Assembly (NCBI RefSeq): GCF_036323495.1
Contig: NZ_AP028947.1
Span: 124,001 to 188,000, forward strand
DNA length: 64,000 nucleotides
Direction of reading: 5' to 3'
From: Limnobacter thiooxidans
GTDB taxonomy: Bacteria; Pseudomonadota; Gammaproteobacteria; Burkholderiales; Burkholderiaceae_B
Numbering within the stretch: position 1 is the stretch's first letter; every line of letters begins with the position of its first letter. Shown piece after piece: positions 16,430 to 25,160 of the stretch. Made by a program: the position numbers and the translations under genes. A model generated the notes under the pieces. The model ran no database searches, was not told the origin of the DNA, and saw only the letters and a list, made by a program, of their open reading frames with translations.

Positions 16430-16912
16430 ATGTCCGTAGACATGTTTTTGAAAATCAAGGGTGTGGATGGTGAGTCTGCCGATAGCGTGCATGCCAAGGA
16501 AATCGACATCGCCGCCTGGAGCTGGGGCATGTCCCAGTCAGGTACCACGCACGTGGGTCGCGGTGGTGGTGCAGGCAAGGTCAGTGTGCAAGACATCAGC
16601 TTCACAAAGTACATCGACAAGTCCACGCCCAACCTGATCAAAGCCTGTTGCAACGGCAAGCACTTCGATGAAGCCATTCTGACAGTGCGCAAGGCTGGCG
16701 AGAAGCCCTTGGAATACGTGGTGTTGACCATGAAAGACGTCATCATTTCCAACGTCAGCCAGGGCGGTTCAGGTGGTGAAGACCGTTTGACAGAAAACGT
16801 GACCTTGAACTTCGCTGAGTTCAGCTACGTGTATGTTCCACAGAAAAAAGACGGTGGACCAGACGGCAAGGTTGAGGCGACTTTCAACATTGCAACCAAC
16901 TCCGAGAAATAA
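16430..16912 (+). CDS. hcp: T6SS tube protein Hcp, first copy
   Basis: 160 residues from ATG 16430 behind GAGGGA. MSVDMFLKIKGVDGESADSVHAKEIDIAAWSWGMSQSG is the standard Hcp N-terminus. The sheet pattern continues with KVSVQDISFTKYIDKSTPNLIKACCNGKHFDEAILTVRKAG and ends in the beta-hairpin EFSYVYVPQKKDGGPDG. Hcp hexamers stack into the inner tube and can carry small effectors in the lumen. This copy is closest to canonical Hcp and is probably the structural tube subunit. A diverged paralogue follows 20 bases downstream. Confidence 0.95.
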   Translation: MSVDMFLKIKGVDGESADSVHAKEIDIAAWSWGMSQSGTTHVGRGGGAGKVSVQDISFTKYIDKSTPNLIKACCNGKHFDEAILTVRKAGEKPLEYVVLTMKDVIISNVSQGGSGGEDRLTENVTLNFAEFSYVYVPQKKDGGPDGKVEATFNIATNSEK

Positions 16913-16932
16913 TCGGAAAGCCAGGAAACACA

Positions 16933-17415
16933 ATGTCCAAAGTTGATATGTTCCTGGCCCTGGATGGCTCCCGTCAGGGGGCCATCCAGGGGGAAAGTCA
17001 GGTTGCGGGTCATGCCGGTGAAATTGAAGTGCTGTCCTGGTCCTGGGGCATGTCGCAGCAAGTTCACTCAGCCTCTCAACTGGCCTCCAAGGCTTCAGTG
17101 CGAACGCTCAATGTCCAGAAGGCCATCGACAGCTCCAGCACCGCCATCATGAGTGCCTTGAAATCGGCCGAATTGCTGGGCAAGGTGGTCTTGACTTGCC
17201 GCGACCCAGGCGGTATTGCCACCATCGATTACCTGCGAATTACCTTGCGCAAGGCACGCATCTGCGACTATGAAATTTCCGGCGGCGGCAATGAAGGTCG
17301 GCAGGTTGTCGAGTCCTTTTCAATTGCCTTCAAGGAAATTGAAGTGGTGTACACCCCCAAGTCAGCAGCCAATTTGAAGTCAGGCGCCTGCACCTACATT
17401 GATGTCTATGAGTAA
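16933..17415 (+). CDS. T6SS Hcp-family protein, second diverged copy
   Basis: 160 residues from ATG 16933 with AGGAAA upstream. It shares the Hcp frame (MSKVDMFLALDGSRQGAIQGES, EIEVLSWSWGMSQQ, SVRTLNVQKAIDSSSTAIMSALKSAELLGKVVLTCRDPGG, FKEIEVVYTPK) but differs strongly from its neighbour. It lacks the GGGAG loop and the CCNGKHF block, and ends ACTYIDVYE. Tandem unequal Hcps may build mixed tubes or give each tube type its own cargo. It overlaps the start of tssE. It could be an alternative tube subunit, a chaperone-like Hcp or an assembly adaptor. Confidence 0.88.
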   Translation: MSKVDMFLALDGSRQGAIQGESQVAGHAGEIEVLSWSWGMSQQVHSASQLASKASVRTLNVQKAIDSSSTAIMSALKSAELLGKVVLTCRDPGGIATIDYLRITLRKARICDYEISGGGNEGRQVVESFSIAFKEIEVVYTPKSAANLKSGACTYIDVYE

Positions 17416-17911
17416 ATCCCGAGATGCCTTGCAGCCCGCCTTGCTGGACCGTCTGCAGGACGACGAACCCACTCGTGTTGCGGAGTCGGCCAACAGCCGC
17501 TTCATCACCAAGGAAGCACTGCGCCACATGGTGCTCCGCGATCTCGAACAGCTATTGAACGCCACCCGAATTCTCGAGAGCAAACACCTGGAGCGTCATC
17601 CTGAATTGCATGGATCGGTGCTGGCTTACGGCATGCCTCCCGTGGCGGGAAAAATTGCATCGATGATCGACGTCAAGGATTTCGAGCGCACCGTTGAATC
17701 ACTCATTCGCAATTTCGAGCCCCGAATTGATGGCAATTCACTGAAAGTGCAGGCGGAAACCCAGCAGGGCCTGATGCACCTGCACAACGTCATTGGTTTG
17801 CGCATTTCCGGTTTGCTGTGGGCGCAACCTTATCCCATCGAACTGATGCTTCGCACGGAAGTGGATCTTGAAACCGGCAAGGTAGCTTTGATGCCGCTTT
17901 CCGGTTTCTGA
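17402..17911 (+). CDS. tssE: T6SS baseplate protein TssE (GPW/gp25 family)
   Basis: About 169 residues from ATG 17402; ATG 17408 is also possible, and both overlap the end of the second hcp. ALQPALLDRLQDDEP is the typical TssE N-terminus. LRHMVLRDLEQLLNATRI, ELHGSVLAYGMPPVAGK and the lysozyme-like gp25 core VESLIRNFEPRIDGNSLKV follow, with PYPIELMLRTEVDLETG near the C-terminus. TssE is the gp25 homologue that nucleates the sheath on the baseplate with TssF, TssG and TssK. It is normal length and lies 23 bases before tssF. Confidence 0.93.
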   Translation: MSMSKSRDALQPALLDRLQDDEPTRVAESANSRFITKEALRHMVLRDLEQLLNATRILESKHLERHPELHGSVLAYGMPPVAGKIASMIDVKDFERTVESLIRNFEPRIDGNSLKVQAETQQGLMHLHNVIGLRISGLLWAQPYPIELMLRTEVDLETGKVALMPLSGF

Positions 17912-17934
17912 ATCGCCCCCAACCGCTCAACACC

Positions 17935-19800
17935 ATGGACCCGCGTCTTCTCCAGTTTTACACCCAGGAACTTGCGCATGTGCGCGACATGGGGGCTGAA
18001 TTTGCAGCGCGTTTCCCCAAAATAGCCTCGCGTTTGGCCATGGATGCCACCGAGGTTCAAGACCCCTACGTTGAACGCCTGCTCGAGGGTTTTGCTTTTC
18101 TCACCGCGCGCGTGCAACTTCGCCTGCACGAAGAATTTCCCCGCTTCACCGAGCAATTGCTGAACCGGATCAGTGTCAATTTTCTGGCACCCGTGCCTGC
18201 CATGGGTGTCGTACAACTCAAACCCAATCTGGGCGATGTGGCGCTTAAAAAAGGCGTTTCTGTCCCTGCGGGTACTGTGCTGCAAAGTCAGGTGGCCAAG
18301 GGTGTTCACACGCCGTGCAAATTCCGCACAGGCCATGCCCTGACCCTGTGGCCACTTGAAATTCAGGCTGTGGAACATGGTCCGTTCCGGGGTACTCCAC
18401 CGAAGGTACCAGGCAAAGGTGTGGTTCGTTCCGCCCTGCACATTCACATTCAAACCACCACGCAGTCGGCTTTGTCGCAGTTGCCGGTCGACACGCTCGA
18501 CTTTCATGTCAGCTGTGGCGACGAATATGCTTTCCCCCTATTCGAACGAGCCTGTTATGCCACTGCTGTTGTGGCCATTCGGCCCACGGGGCAATCCGCC
18601 TGGCGTTTCTTGCCGGCGGGGGCAGTGCAGGCCATGGGCATGAGTGACGAAGAGGCCCTGCTGCCTGCCGATGCGCGGCAATTCAGCGGCACCCGTTTGC
18701 TTCAGGAATTTTTTGCCTTTCCCCAGCGCTTTCTGTTTTTTCAAGTGCGTGGCTTGAAGTCACATTTGGCCAGTTTTCAGCAACAGTCCTTTGAATTGGC
18801 GCTGTGTTTCACGGACAGCAACCTTGAAATGGATCGGGTGGTGGATCAGGATTCACTGGCCCTGAATTGCACGCCGGTTGTGAACCTGTTTGAACACGCT
18901 TGCGACCGCGTGTTGCTGGATGAACGCCTGCATGAAATGCATGTTCAGCCCAACAGAAGCCGCCCACAGGATTTCGAGGTACACAGCGTGCTGGGCGTGC
19001 AGGGACATGGTCAACACAAGTTGTTGTCAGTGCCCGCTTTGTATTCCAACGGTGGTGTGCATGGTCTTGATACGCCGCATTATGTGCTCAGGCGCACGCC
19101 CACACTGGTTTCTGAAAAACAGGCGCGCGAGGGCGGGCGTTCCTCTTATTCCGGCACGGATGTCTATCTCGGCTTGACACAATCAACTGGTGAATTGATC
19201 GCCGGTCATGGACTTCAACAACTGGCAGTTCGCGCCCTGTGCACCAACCGGGACCTGCCCTTGCTGATGCCTGTGGGCAAAGGCCCCACTGATCTGGTGT
19301 GGCCTGGCAATTTGCCTTTGCAGTCCATTCGATTCCTGCGGGGGCCAAGTCGACCCAAAGCACCCGTGAAAACCGCGCAAACCTGTTGGCAGTTGATCGA
19401 ACATTTGTCGTTGAACTATCTCGGTCTGATCGATCCCGCTAGCTCCGAGCAACAGGGCGGTGCTGCCGCGATTACCCAGTTGCTTGGTTTGCACGCTGCC
19501 CCGGCACAGCCTGCCCAGCAGCACATTGTTCGTGCAGTGCAAAGCGTTCATTCCCAGGTGGCAGTGTCCCGCATTGTGCGCCAGGGCAAGCCAGCCGTGG
19601 TGCGTGGCTTGCAGGTTACCTTGACCCTCGACGAACTTGCGCTGCAGGGCTTGGGAGTGGCGGTTTTGGGCAGCGTGTTGGCCCGCTACCTGGCTGCGCA
19701 CGTGTCAGTCAATTCGTTCGTGCAAACGCGCATTCGCAGTGTGCACTCGGGTGCCGTGCTGGATTTTCCGGCATGGTCCGGAAATCGGCCTTTGCTGTAA
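17935..19800 (+). CDS. tssF: T6SS baseplate protein TssF
   Basis: 621 residues from ATG 17935. MDPRLLQFYTQELAHVRDMGAEFAARFPKIA is the family's signature start, followed by DPYVERLLEGFAFLTARVQLRLHEEFPRFTEQLLNRI. Middle blocks include LDFHVSCGDEYAFPLFER and FFAFPQRFLFFQVRGL. The C-terminal part carries SVNSFVQTRIRSVHSGAVLDFPAWSGNRPLL. TssF forms the wedge with TssE and TssG in the cytoplasmic baseplate. Length matches the family (around 600). It lies 15 bases upstream of tssG in the same operon. Confidence 0.95.
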   Translation: MDPRLLQFYTQELAHVRDMGAEFAARFPKIASRLAMDATEVQDPYVERLLEGFAFLTARVQLRLHEEFPRFTEQLLNRISVNFLAPVPAMGVVQLKPNLGDVALKKGVSVPAGTVLQSQVAKGVHTPCKFRTGHALTLWPLEIQAVEHGPFRGTPPKVPGKGVVRSALHIHIQTTTQSALSQLPVDTLDFHVSCGDEYAFPLFERACYATAVVAIRPTGQSAWRFLPAGAVQAMGMSDEEALLPADARQFSGTRLLQEFFAFPQRFLFFQVRGLKSHLASFQQQSFELALCFTDSNLEMDRVVDQDSLALNCTPVVNLFEHACDRVLLDERLHEMHVQPNRSRPQDFEVHSVLGVQGHGQHKLLSVPALYSNGGVHGLDTPHYVLRRTPTLVSEKQAREGGRSSYSGTDVYLGLTQSTGELIAGHGLQQLAVRALCTNRDLPLLMPVGKGPTDLVWPGNLPLQSIRFLRGPSRPKAPVKTAQTCWQLIEHLSLNYLGLIDPASSEQQGGAAAITQLLGLHAAPAQPAQQHIVRAVQSVHSQVAVSRIVRQGKPAVVRGLQVTLTLDELALQGLGVAVLGSVLARYLAAHVSVNSFVQTRIRSVHSGAVLDFPAWSGNRPLL

Positions 19801-19815
19801 CCGGAATTCAGGCCA

Positions 19816-20820
19816 ATGAGCAAAACGCGTCCGCCCGCACCGAATTTTTTTGCATTGCTGCGCCACATTGAAGATGCACACCCGGGCAGGCCGATGCTGG
19901 GTACTTCACTTCGTCTGCGGGATGACCCCCTTCGTTTGGGCCAACACCCCCACCTGGATTTCGCCACGCAAGATTTTCAGCGAGAGGAAACCCTACAATC
20001 GCCCCGCCTGGGTGCGGTGCCCAAGTTCTATGTTCAGAACTTCGGTTTGCTCGGGCCCAACGGTGCCTTGCCTTTGCATTACACCGAGCATGCCTACACG
20101 CGTGTGCACCAGTGGAATGACCGCACCTTTTCAGAATTTCTGGATGTGTTTCACCACCGCACCTATCTGCTGTTTTACCGGGCCTGGGCACAGGCGCAAC
20201 CCCACATTGCCTATCACCGTCCCCTTCACAACCCGTTTGCCCACCGTTTGAACAGCCTGGTCGGGCATGGTGCGCAAACCAGCTGGGGCCGGGAGGTTTT
20301 GCCCACCCATTTTCGGGCTGGGCTGGCGGGGCATTTCACACGGCGAACCAAAACCCGGGAAGGGCTGGCGTGTGCCTTGTCGGCCTGCACCGGGCAGGCA
20401 GTTGAAGTACAGCCTTTTGTTGCCCAATGGCTGCAACTTGTCCCGAAAGCTGGCTTAGGCCTGCTGGGCCAAGGGGCAATGCTGGGTAGCCGCGTGTGGT
20501 GCGCACAAAGCAAAATCACCGTGCACATCGGCCCCATGCCGTATGCAAGCTACCTGCGTTTGCTGCCCAAAACCACTGGCCGTGCGCAACTTGTTCAGGC
20601 CACCCATGCTTACCTGGGGCTTGAGTTTGATTGCGAATTCAGATTGTTGATCAAGCCCGAACAAATTCCGCCAGCGCGTTTGAATGGCTCGTCGCAGTTG
20701 GGTCGCACCACCTGGCTTGGCAGCCCGCAGGGCCAACTTCGTCGCAATGCTCCCGCCATGGTGCGAGTCAAATGCCCCGCCATTCCCAACCCTTCCACTT
20801 TGTCTCGGAGTACCGCATGA
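19816..20820 (+). CDS. tssG: T6SS baseplate protein TssG
   Basis: 334 residues from ATG 19816. FFALLRHIEDAHPGRPMLGTSLRLRDDPLRLGQHPHLDFA is the typical opening, and PKFYVQNFGLLGPNGALPLHYTEHAYTR is the conserved TssG core. FLDVFHHRTYLLFYRAWAQAQPH, GMPYASYLRLLP-like GPMPYASYLRLLPKT and a final domain with SQLGRTTWLGSPQG complete it. Two TssG molecules or a TssF2G wedge support the baseplate hub. The stop overlaps clpV's start by ATGA, so the two are translationally coupled. Confidence 0.94.
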   Translation: MSKTRPPAPNFFALLRHIEDAHPGRPMLGTSLRLRDDPLRLGQHPHLDFATQDFQREETLQSPRLGAVPKFYVQNFGLLGPNGALPLHYTEHAYTRVHQWNDRTFSEFLDVFHHRTYLLFYRAWAQAQPHIAYHRPLHNPFAHRLNSLVGHGAQTSWGREVLPTHFRAGLAGHFTRRTKTREGLACALSACTGQAVEVQPFVAQWLQLVPKAGLGLLGQGAMLGSRVWCAQSKITVHIGPMPYASYLRLLPKTTGRAQLVQATHAYLGLEFDCEFRLLIKPEQIPPARLNGSSQLGRTTWLGSPQGQLRRNAPAMVRVKCPAIPNPSTLSRSTA

Positions 20821-23531
20821 GCAACATCAGCCGTGTTTCCCTGTTTGCAACATTGAACCCCATCGCATTCAAATCGGTTGAGGGGGCCACTGTGTTGTGC
20901 AAACTCCGCGGGAATGCGGTTGTGGAACTGGTGCACTGGGTTGCCCAGATCCTGCAACAGGACGACAGCGACTGGCATCACATTCTTCGCCATTTTGAAC
21001 TGGATGCAGGCGCTGTGCTGGCCGACGTTCAACGCGCGCTGGAACGGCAGCCTGGTGGTGCACAGGGTATTTCAGACCTTTCCGAGTCGATTACCAATGC
21101 CGTGGAACGGGCGTGGGTGTACGCCTCGCTGATGTTCGGTGCACAGAAGGTGCGTACCGGGCACGTACTGCTGGCGGTGTTGAAAACCGATTTTCTGTTG
21201 CAGGAACTTCTCCGCATTTCACCCCGTTTCCGGCAAATCCCTGAAAACCTGCTTGGCGACCGGTTTGCGAAAATGGTCGAGAACTCCCCGGAGCAGGCTT
21301 TGCAACACAGCGTACTCCCTGAAAACGCAGTGCCCGGTGAAGCCAGTGGTGCCATGCCCGCTGCGCAGCTGGGTGGTGAGGAAGCCTTGAAGCGTTACAC
21401 AGTGGACCTGACCGAGAAGGCGAGAAAGGGAGAAATCGACCCCGTCACTGGTCGGGGCCTGGAAGTACGTCAGATCGTGGATATTTTGCTGCGCCGCCGC
21501 CAGAACAACCCGCTGATCACCGGTGAAGCTGGTGTGGGTAAAACCGCGGTGGTCGAAGGTTTTGCCCTGCAGGTGGTGGCCGGTGACGTGCCGCCCGCCT
21601 TGAAGAATGTGCGCATTCTGACACTGGACCTCGGCTTGCTTCAGGCCGGTGCCTCCATGAAGGGTGAGTTCGAACAGCGCCTGCGCCAAGTGATTGACGA
21701 AATACAGTCCAGTGAACAAAGCACGATACTTTTCATTGACGAAGTGCACACGCTGGTGGGGGCCGGGGGCAACCAGGGCACTGGCGACGCAGCCAACCTG
21801 CTGAAGCCTGCCCTGGCCCGGGGCAGCTTGCGCACCATTGGTGCCACCACCTGGGCTGAATACAAAAAGTACATTGAAAAAGACCCTGCGCTGACACGCC
21901 GCTTTCAGGTGGTGCAGGTGGGTGAACCATCGGAAACCCAAGGCATTGACATGTTGCGTGGCCTGGCTGGGGCCATGCAGGCCCACCACCGGGTGTGGTT
22001 GCTCGACGAGGCGGTGCAGGCCGCCGTGCGCCTGTCACACCGCTATATTCCCGCCCGCCAGTTGCCCGACAAGGCCATCAGCCTGTTGGACACTGCCTGT
22101 GCGCGTGTGGCAGTTTCACAGCACGCCACACCCCCTTCGATTGAATGCCTCCAGAAACAGCTGGATGCCTTGGGCACTGAGCGTGAGGCCATTGAGAAAG
22201 AAACTGCCTTTGGCCGTGAACATTCGCAAAGGCGAGATGAGATTGCGCAAATGACTCAACAGTTGGGTGACCAGCTTGAACAGCTTCAAACCCAGTGGGC
22301 GCAGGAAAAACGTCTGCTGGATTCGTTGCTGACCTTGCGGCAACAGGTACAGGCCAGTAGGCAGGCGCAGGTCGAACCCGATCCCGTACCGGAATTCAAT
22401 GCGGAATTGAATACGCAAGCCGCTTGTGCCGACCAACAGGCTGTATTTGAACAACTTAAAGCACTGGAATTCGAGATCAAGACGCTGCAAGGCGAGTCCC
22501 CCATGATTCACCCCCAAGTGGATGCCCAGTGCGTGGCTGCCGTGGTGGCAGACTGGACCGGGATTCCGGTGGGCCGAATGGTGCGCAATGAAATCGAAAA
22601 CGTGCTGAATCTGCCTGAAGCCTTGGGCAGCCGCATCATCGGGCAAACCCATGCACTGGACACAATTGCCCGCAGAATCCAGACCAACCGCGCAGGTCTC
22701 GATGACCCCAACAAGCCCGTGGGTGTGTTCATGCTCGCGGGAACATCGGGCGTGGGTAAAACCGAAACTGCCCTGGCCCTGGCGGAAAACCTGTACGGTG
22801 GCGAGCACAATGTGATCACCATCAACATGAGCGAATATCAGGAAGCGCACACGGTGTCATCCCTGAAAGGCGCGCCACCCGGTTATGTGGGCTATGGCGA
22901 AGGTGGCGTATTGACCGAGGCCGTTCGCCGAAAACCCTACAGCGTGGTGCTGCTGGACGAAGTTGAAAAAGCCCACCCCGATGTGCATGAGCTGTTTTTC
23001 CAGGTGTTTGACAAAGGCTGGATGGAAGACGGTGAAGGGCGTCGAATCGATTTTCGCAACACCCTGATTTTACTGACCACCAATGTGGGTACTTCAGTGC
23101 TGATGTCGCTGTGCAAAACCGGCTTGCAAACTGGGCAGTACCCTGCATCCGAGGAACTTGTTCAGGCCTTGCGTGCACCCATGCTGCAAGTGTTCCCACC
23201 CGCCTTGCTGGGTCGTCTGGAAGTGGTGCCGTACTACCCGCTGTCAAGCGACATGCTGGCCAGCATTGTGCGCTTGCAACTGGCTCGAATCGAGCAGCGC
23301 ATTTCCAGCGCCCACAAAATCAGGGTGACCATTGCACCGTCTGTAATTGAACGCATTGTGGCGCGCTGCAACGAAGCTGATTCCGGCGGGCGAATGGTGG
23401 GGGCCATTCTTAGCAATACCGTGTTGCCCACCATCAGCCGTCACATTCTTCAGGCCACGCTGGAAGGCAAACCGGTGACCCAATTGAGCATTGACACCGA
23501 TGGCCATGAATTCACCTACTGTTACGTGTAA
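20817..23531 (+). CDS. clpV: T6SS sheath-recycling AAA+ ATPase ClpV (TssH)
   Basis: 904 residues from ATG 20817 (the frame is open upstream inside tssG, but ATGA coupling fixes the start). An N domain comes first (SVEGATVLCKLRGNAVVELVHWVAQILQQ). Two AAA+ modules follow: Walker A GEAGVGKT with Walker B ILFIDEVH in D1, and GTSGVGKT with VVLLDEVEKAHPDV in D2. The middle coiled-coil region (~490-600) is Gln- and Glu-rich. The D2 pore loop GAPPGYVGYGEGG is present. ClpV disassembles contracted TssBC sheath. The order tssG-clpV is common in T6SS clusters, and the caspase-like gene begins inside its last codons. Confidence 0.95.
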   Translation: MSNISRVSLFATLNPIAFKSVEGATVLCKLRGNAVVELVHWVAQILQQDDSDWHHILRHFELDAGAVLADVQRALERQPGGAQGISDLSESITNAVERAWVYASLMFGAQKVRTGHVLLAVLKTDFLLQELLRISPRFRQIPENLLGDRFAKMVENSPEQALQHSVLPENAVPGEASGAMPAAQLGGEEALKRYTVDLTEKARKGEIDPVTGRGLEVRQIVDILLRRRQNNPLITGEAGVGKTAVVEGFALQVVAGDVPPALKNVRILTLDLGLLQAGASMKGEFEQRLRQVIDEIQSSEQSTILFIDEVHTLVGAGGNQGTGDAANLLKPALARGSLRTIGATTWAEYKKYIEKDPALTRRFQVVQVGEPSETQGIDMLRGLAGAMQAHHRVWLLDEAVQAAVRLSHRYIPARQLPDKAISLLDTACARVAVSQHATPPSIECLQKQLDALGTEREAIEKETAFGREHSQRRDEIAQMTQQLGDQLEQLQTQWAQEKRLLDSLLTLRQQVQASRQAQVEPDPVPEFNAELNTQAACADQQAVFEQLKALEFEIKTLQGESPMIHPQVDAQCVAAVVADWTGIPVGRMVRNEIENVLNLPEALGSRIIGQTHALDTIARRIQTNRAGLDDPNKPVGVFMLAGTSGVGKTETALALAENLYGGEHNVITINMSEYQEAHTVSSLKGAPPGYVGYGEGGVLTEAVRRKPYSVVLLDEVEKAHPDVHELFFQVFDKGWMEDGEGRRIDFRNTLILLTTNVGTSVLMSLCKTGLQTGQYPASEELVQALRAPMLQVFPPALLGRLEVVPYYPLSSDMLASIVRLQLARIEQRISSAHKIRVTIAPSVIERIVARCNEADSGGRMVGAILSNTVLPTISRHILQATLEGKPVTQLSIDTDGHEFTYCYV

Positions 23532-25044
23532 TACAGAAGCGCGCACACTGGCGCGCGAACCCTTGTACACACCATTAAACACGCCCGGGTACAACTTGCA
23601 GTCACCGGGCAGGCGCACTGTGCTGCGCAATGCCTTGTCGTTGTGGCTTGGTGCTGCGGGCGCATTCACAGCGCCCTTGAGCATCCCTGTGTCTGCCGGC
23701 GTGGCTCACGCTGGCAATGCGACTACACCCAATACAACCGCACCCCCTGCAACTGTACCTAACGCCGGCCGCCTTGCGCTGTTGATTGGCAACGGCGACT
23801 ACCCGGTTCCCCATGATTTGCCGCCCATTGCCAAAAATGTGATGGACCTGGGCGAGGCACTGGCTTTTCGGGGGTTTGATGTAACCCAGGCCATGAATCT
23901 GGATGAAAGCAGCTTGCAAGCCACCGTGACTGAGTTCGTAAAAAGGGTGGCGGCCGCACCCGGCGATACGGTCACCCTGTTTTACTATGCCGGCCATGGT
24001 TTGCAGGTGGATTCGAACAATTTGTTGCTGGGTTCCGGTTCCAACCCCACAGCACCCCGCAAGGACTTGATTGCCCGTTCGCTGGTGTTGCAGCAAAAAC
24101 TGCTTGCGGCTTTGCCACCCAGGCCGCAAGCCTTGAACATCACTGTCATTGACGCTTGCCGAACCGATTTGCGCAATGCCTTGGGCGATGGCGAAGGCCT
24201 GAACCAGGTGGAAGCGCCCTTGGGCAGCCTGGTGTGTTTTTCAACCGGGGCGGGGCGACCTGCCGTGTCGCCAGCAAGTGCAGACCAAAACACCTTTTAC
24301 ACGGCCGCCCTGGTGCGCTTGCTGCGCGAGGCCGCAGGTCAGGTCACCTTCAATGACCTGTTTCAACTGGTCAAAACCGAAGTACAGCACACCATGTTGA
24401 ACCACCCGCTGGCCGCTATTCGCCAGTTGGCCCAGAACCCCTTCATTGCGGACAACACCCGTGTTCAAGTGCCATTGTCCTGGGGTGGGTCGAATGATCA
24501 AGGCAAAGCGGAACAGCCCTTGCCGCCTGCCGAGCAAGCGGCATGGGAAACCATTCAAAACACGGATTGGCCCGTGGATTTGCTCAGACTTTGCAACGCG
24601 TTTTTGGCCACTTACCCCGATAGCGCACAAGCTCAAACAGTTGGGTTGTTGCTGGCGGGCGCCAAAGAGGCCTTGCGGATTTTGCGAAGCAAAGAGGTCA
24701 AGCTGTTCAAGACCAGTTTTGTAATTCCACCACCTGTTTCCCAGGCAAGTTCCGAACAGCTGCCGCATAGCCAACGGACAGAGTTGATGCGCGCTGCGCG
24801 TGGTGACAAAGATGCGGCGGCCCGCATTGCCCGTCTTCACCGTGCCCTTGAAACGGAGCAAGGCTTGTTGCGCTATGTTGGCTGGTTGCAGTATGCCAGC
24901 GGCTTGGGTAATGGAATTGCCAGTTACGAGTTGGCCTTGTATTACCGTGAAGCTGCCCAGCCACTGCTGGCTGCACAGGCTGAAGCGCGCGCACGCCAGT
25001 TGGGGTATTCGCCGCCACGCGCCTTGGGCCATGAACGCAAGTAA
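23500..25044 (+). CDS. Exported caspase-like (peptidase C14) protein in the T6SS operon
   Basis: About 514 residues if started at ATG 23500, overlapping the end of clpV by 32 bases; TTG 23491 and ATG 23506 are alternatives. A twin-arginine-like signal (SPGRRTVLRNALSLWLGAAG, RR at 38-39) precedes an Ala-rich cleavage region near residue 71. The p20-like caspase domain starts GRLALLIGNGDYPVPHDLPPIAKNVMDLGEAL. The catalytic pair is YYAGHG (His166) and VIDACRTDL (Cys220). The C-terminal ~200 residues are helical with Sel1-like features (GLGNGIASYELALYYREAAQPLLAA). Caspase-family proteins cleave after Arg, Lys or Asp. Its place after clpV suggests a T6SS link, as a periplasmic protease or accessory protein. 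Confidence 0.83.
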   Translation: MAMNSPTVTCNTEARTLAREPLYTPLNTPGYNLQSPGRRTVLRNALSLWLGAAGAFTAPLSIPVSAGVAHAGNATTPNTTAPPATVPNAGRLALLIGNGDYPVPHDLPPIAKNVMDLGEALAFRGFDVTQAMNLDESSLQATVTEFVKRVAAAPGDTVTLFYYAGHGLQVDSNNLLLGSGSNPTAPRKDLIARSLVLQQKLLAALPPRPQALNITVIDACRTDLRNALGDGEGLNQVEAPLGSLVCFSTGAGRPAVSPASADQNTFYTAALVRLLREAAGQVTFNDLFQLVKTEVQHTMLNHPLAAIRQLAQNPFIADNTRVQVPLSWGGSNDQGKAEQPLPPAEQAAWETIQNTDWPVDLLRLCNAFLATYPDSAQAQTVGLLLAGAKEALRILRSKEVKLFKTSFVIPPPVSQASSEQLPHSQRTELMRAARGDKDAAARIARLHRALETEQGLLRYVGWLQYASGLGNGIASYELALYYREAAQPLLAAQAEARARQLGYSPPRALGHERK

Positions 25045-25160
25045 AGTCCAGTTGACAGTTATTCAAACTTTTCAAATGGCGGGGGTTTCCTCCTTTTCTT
25101 GAGGCTTTGCTGAAGTCAGGAACGCGGCACACTGGTAGCAAGTGAAAAAGGAACCTGAGA

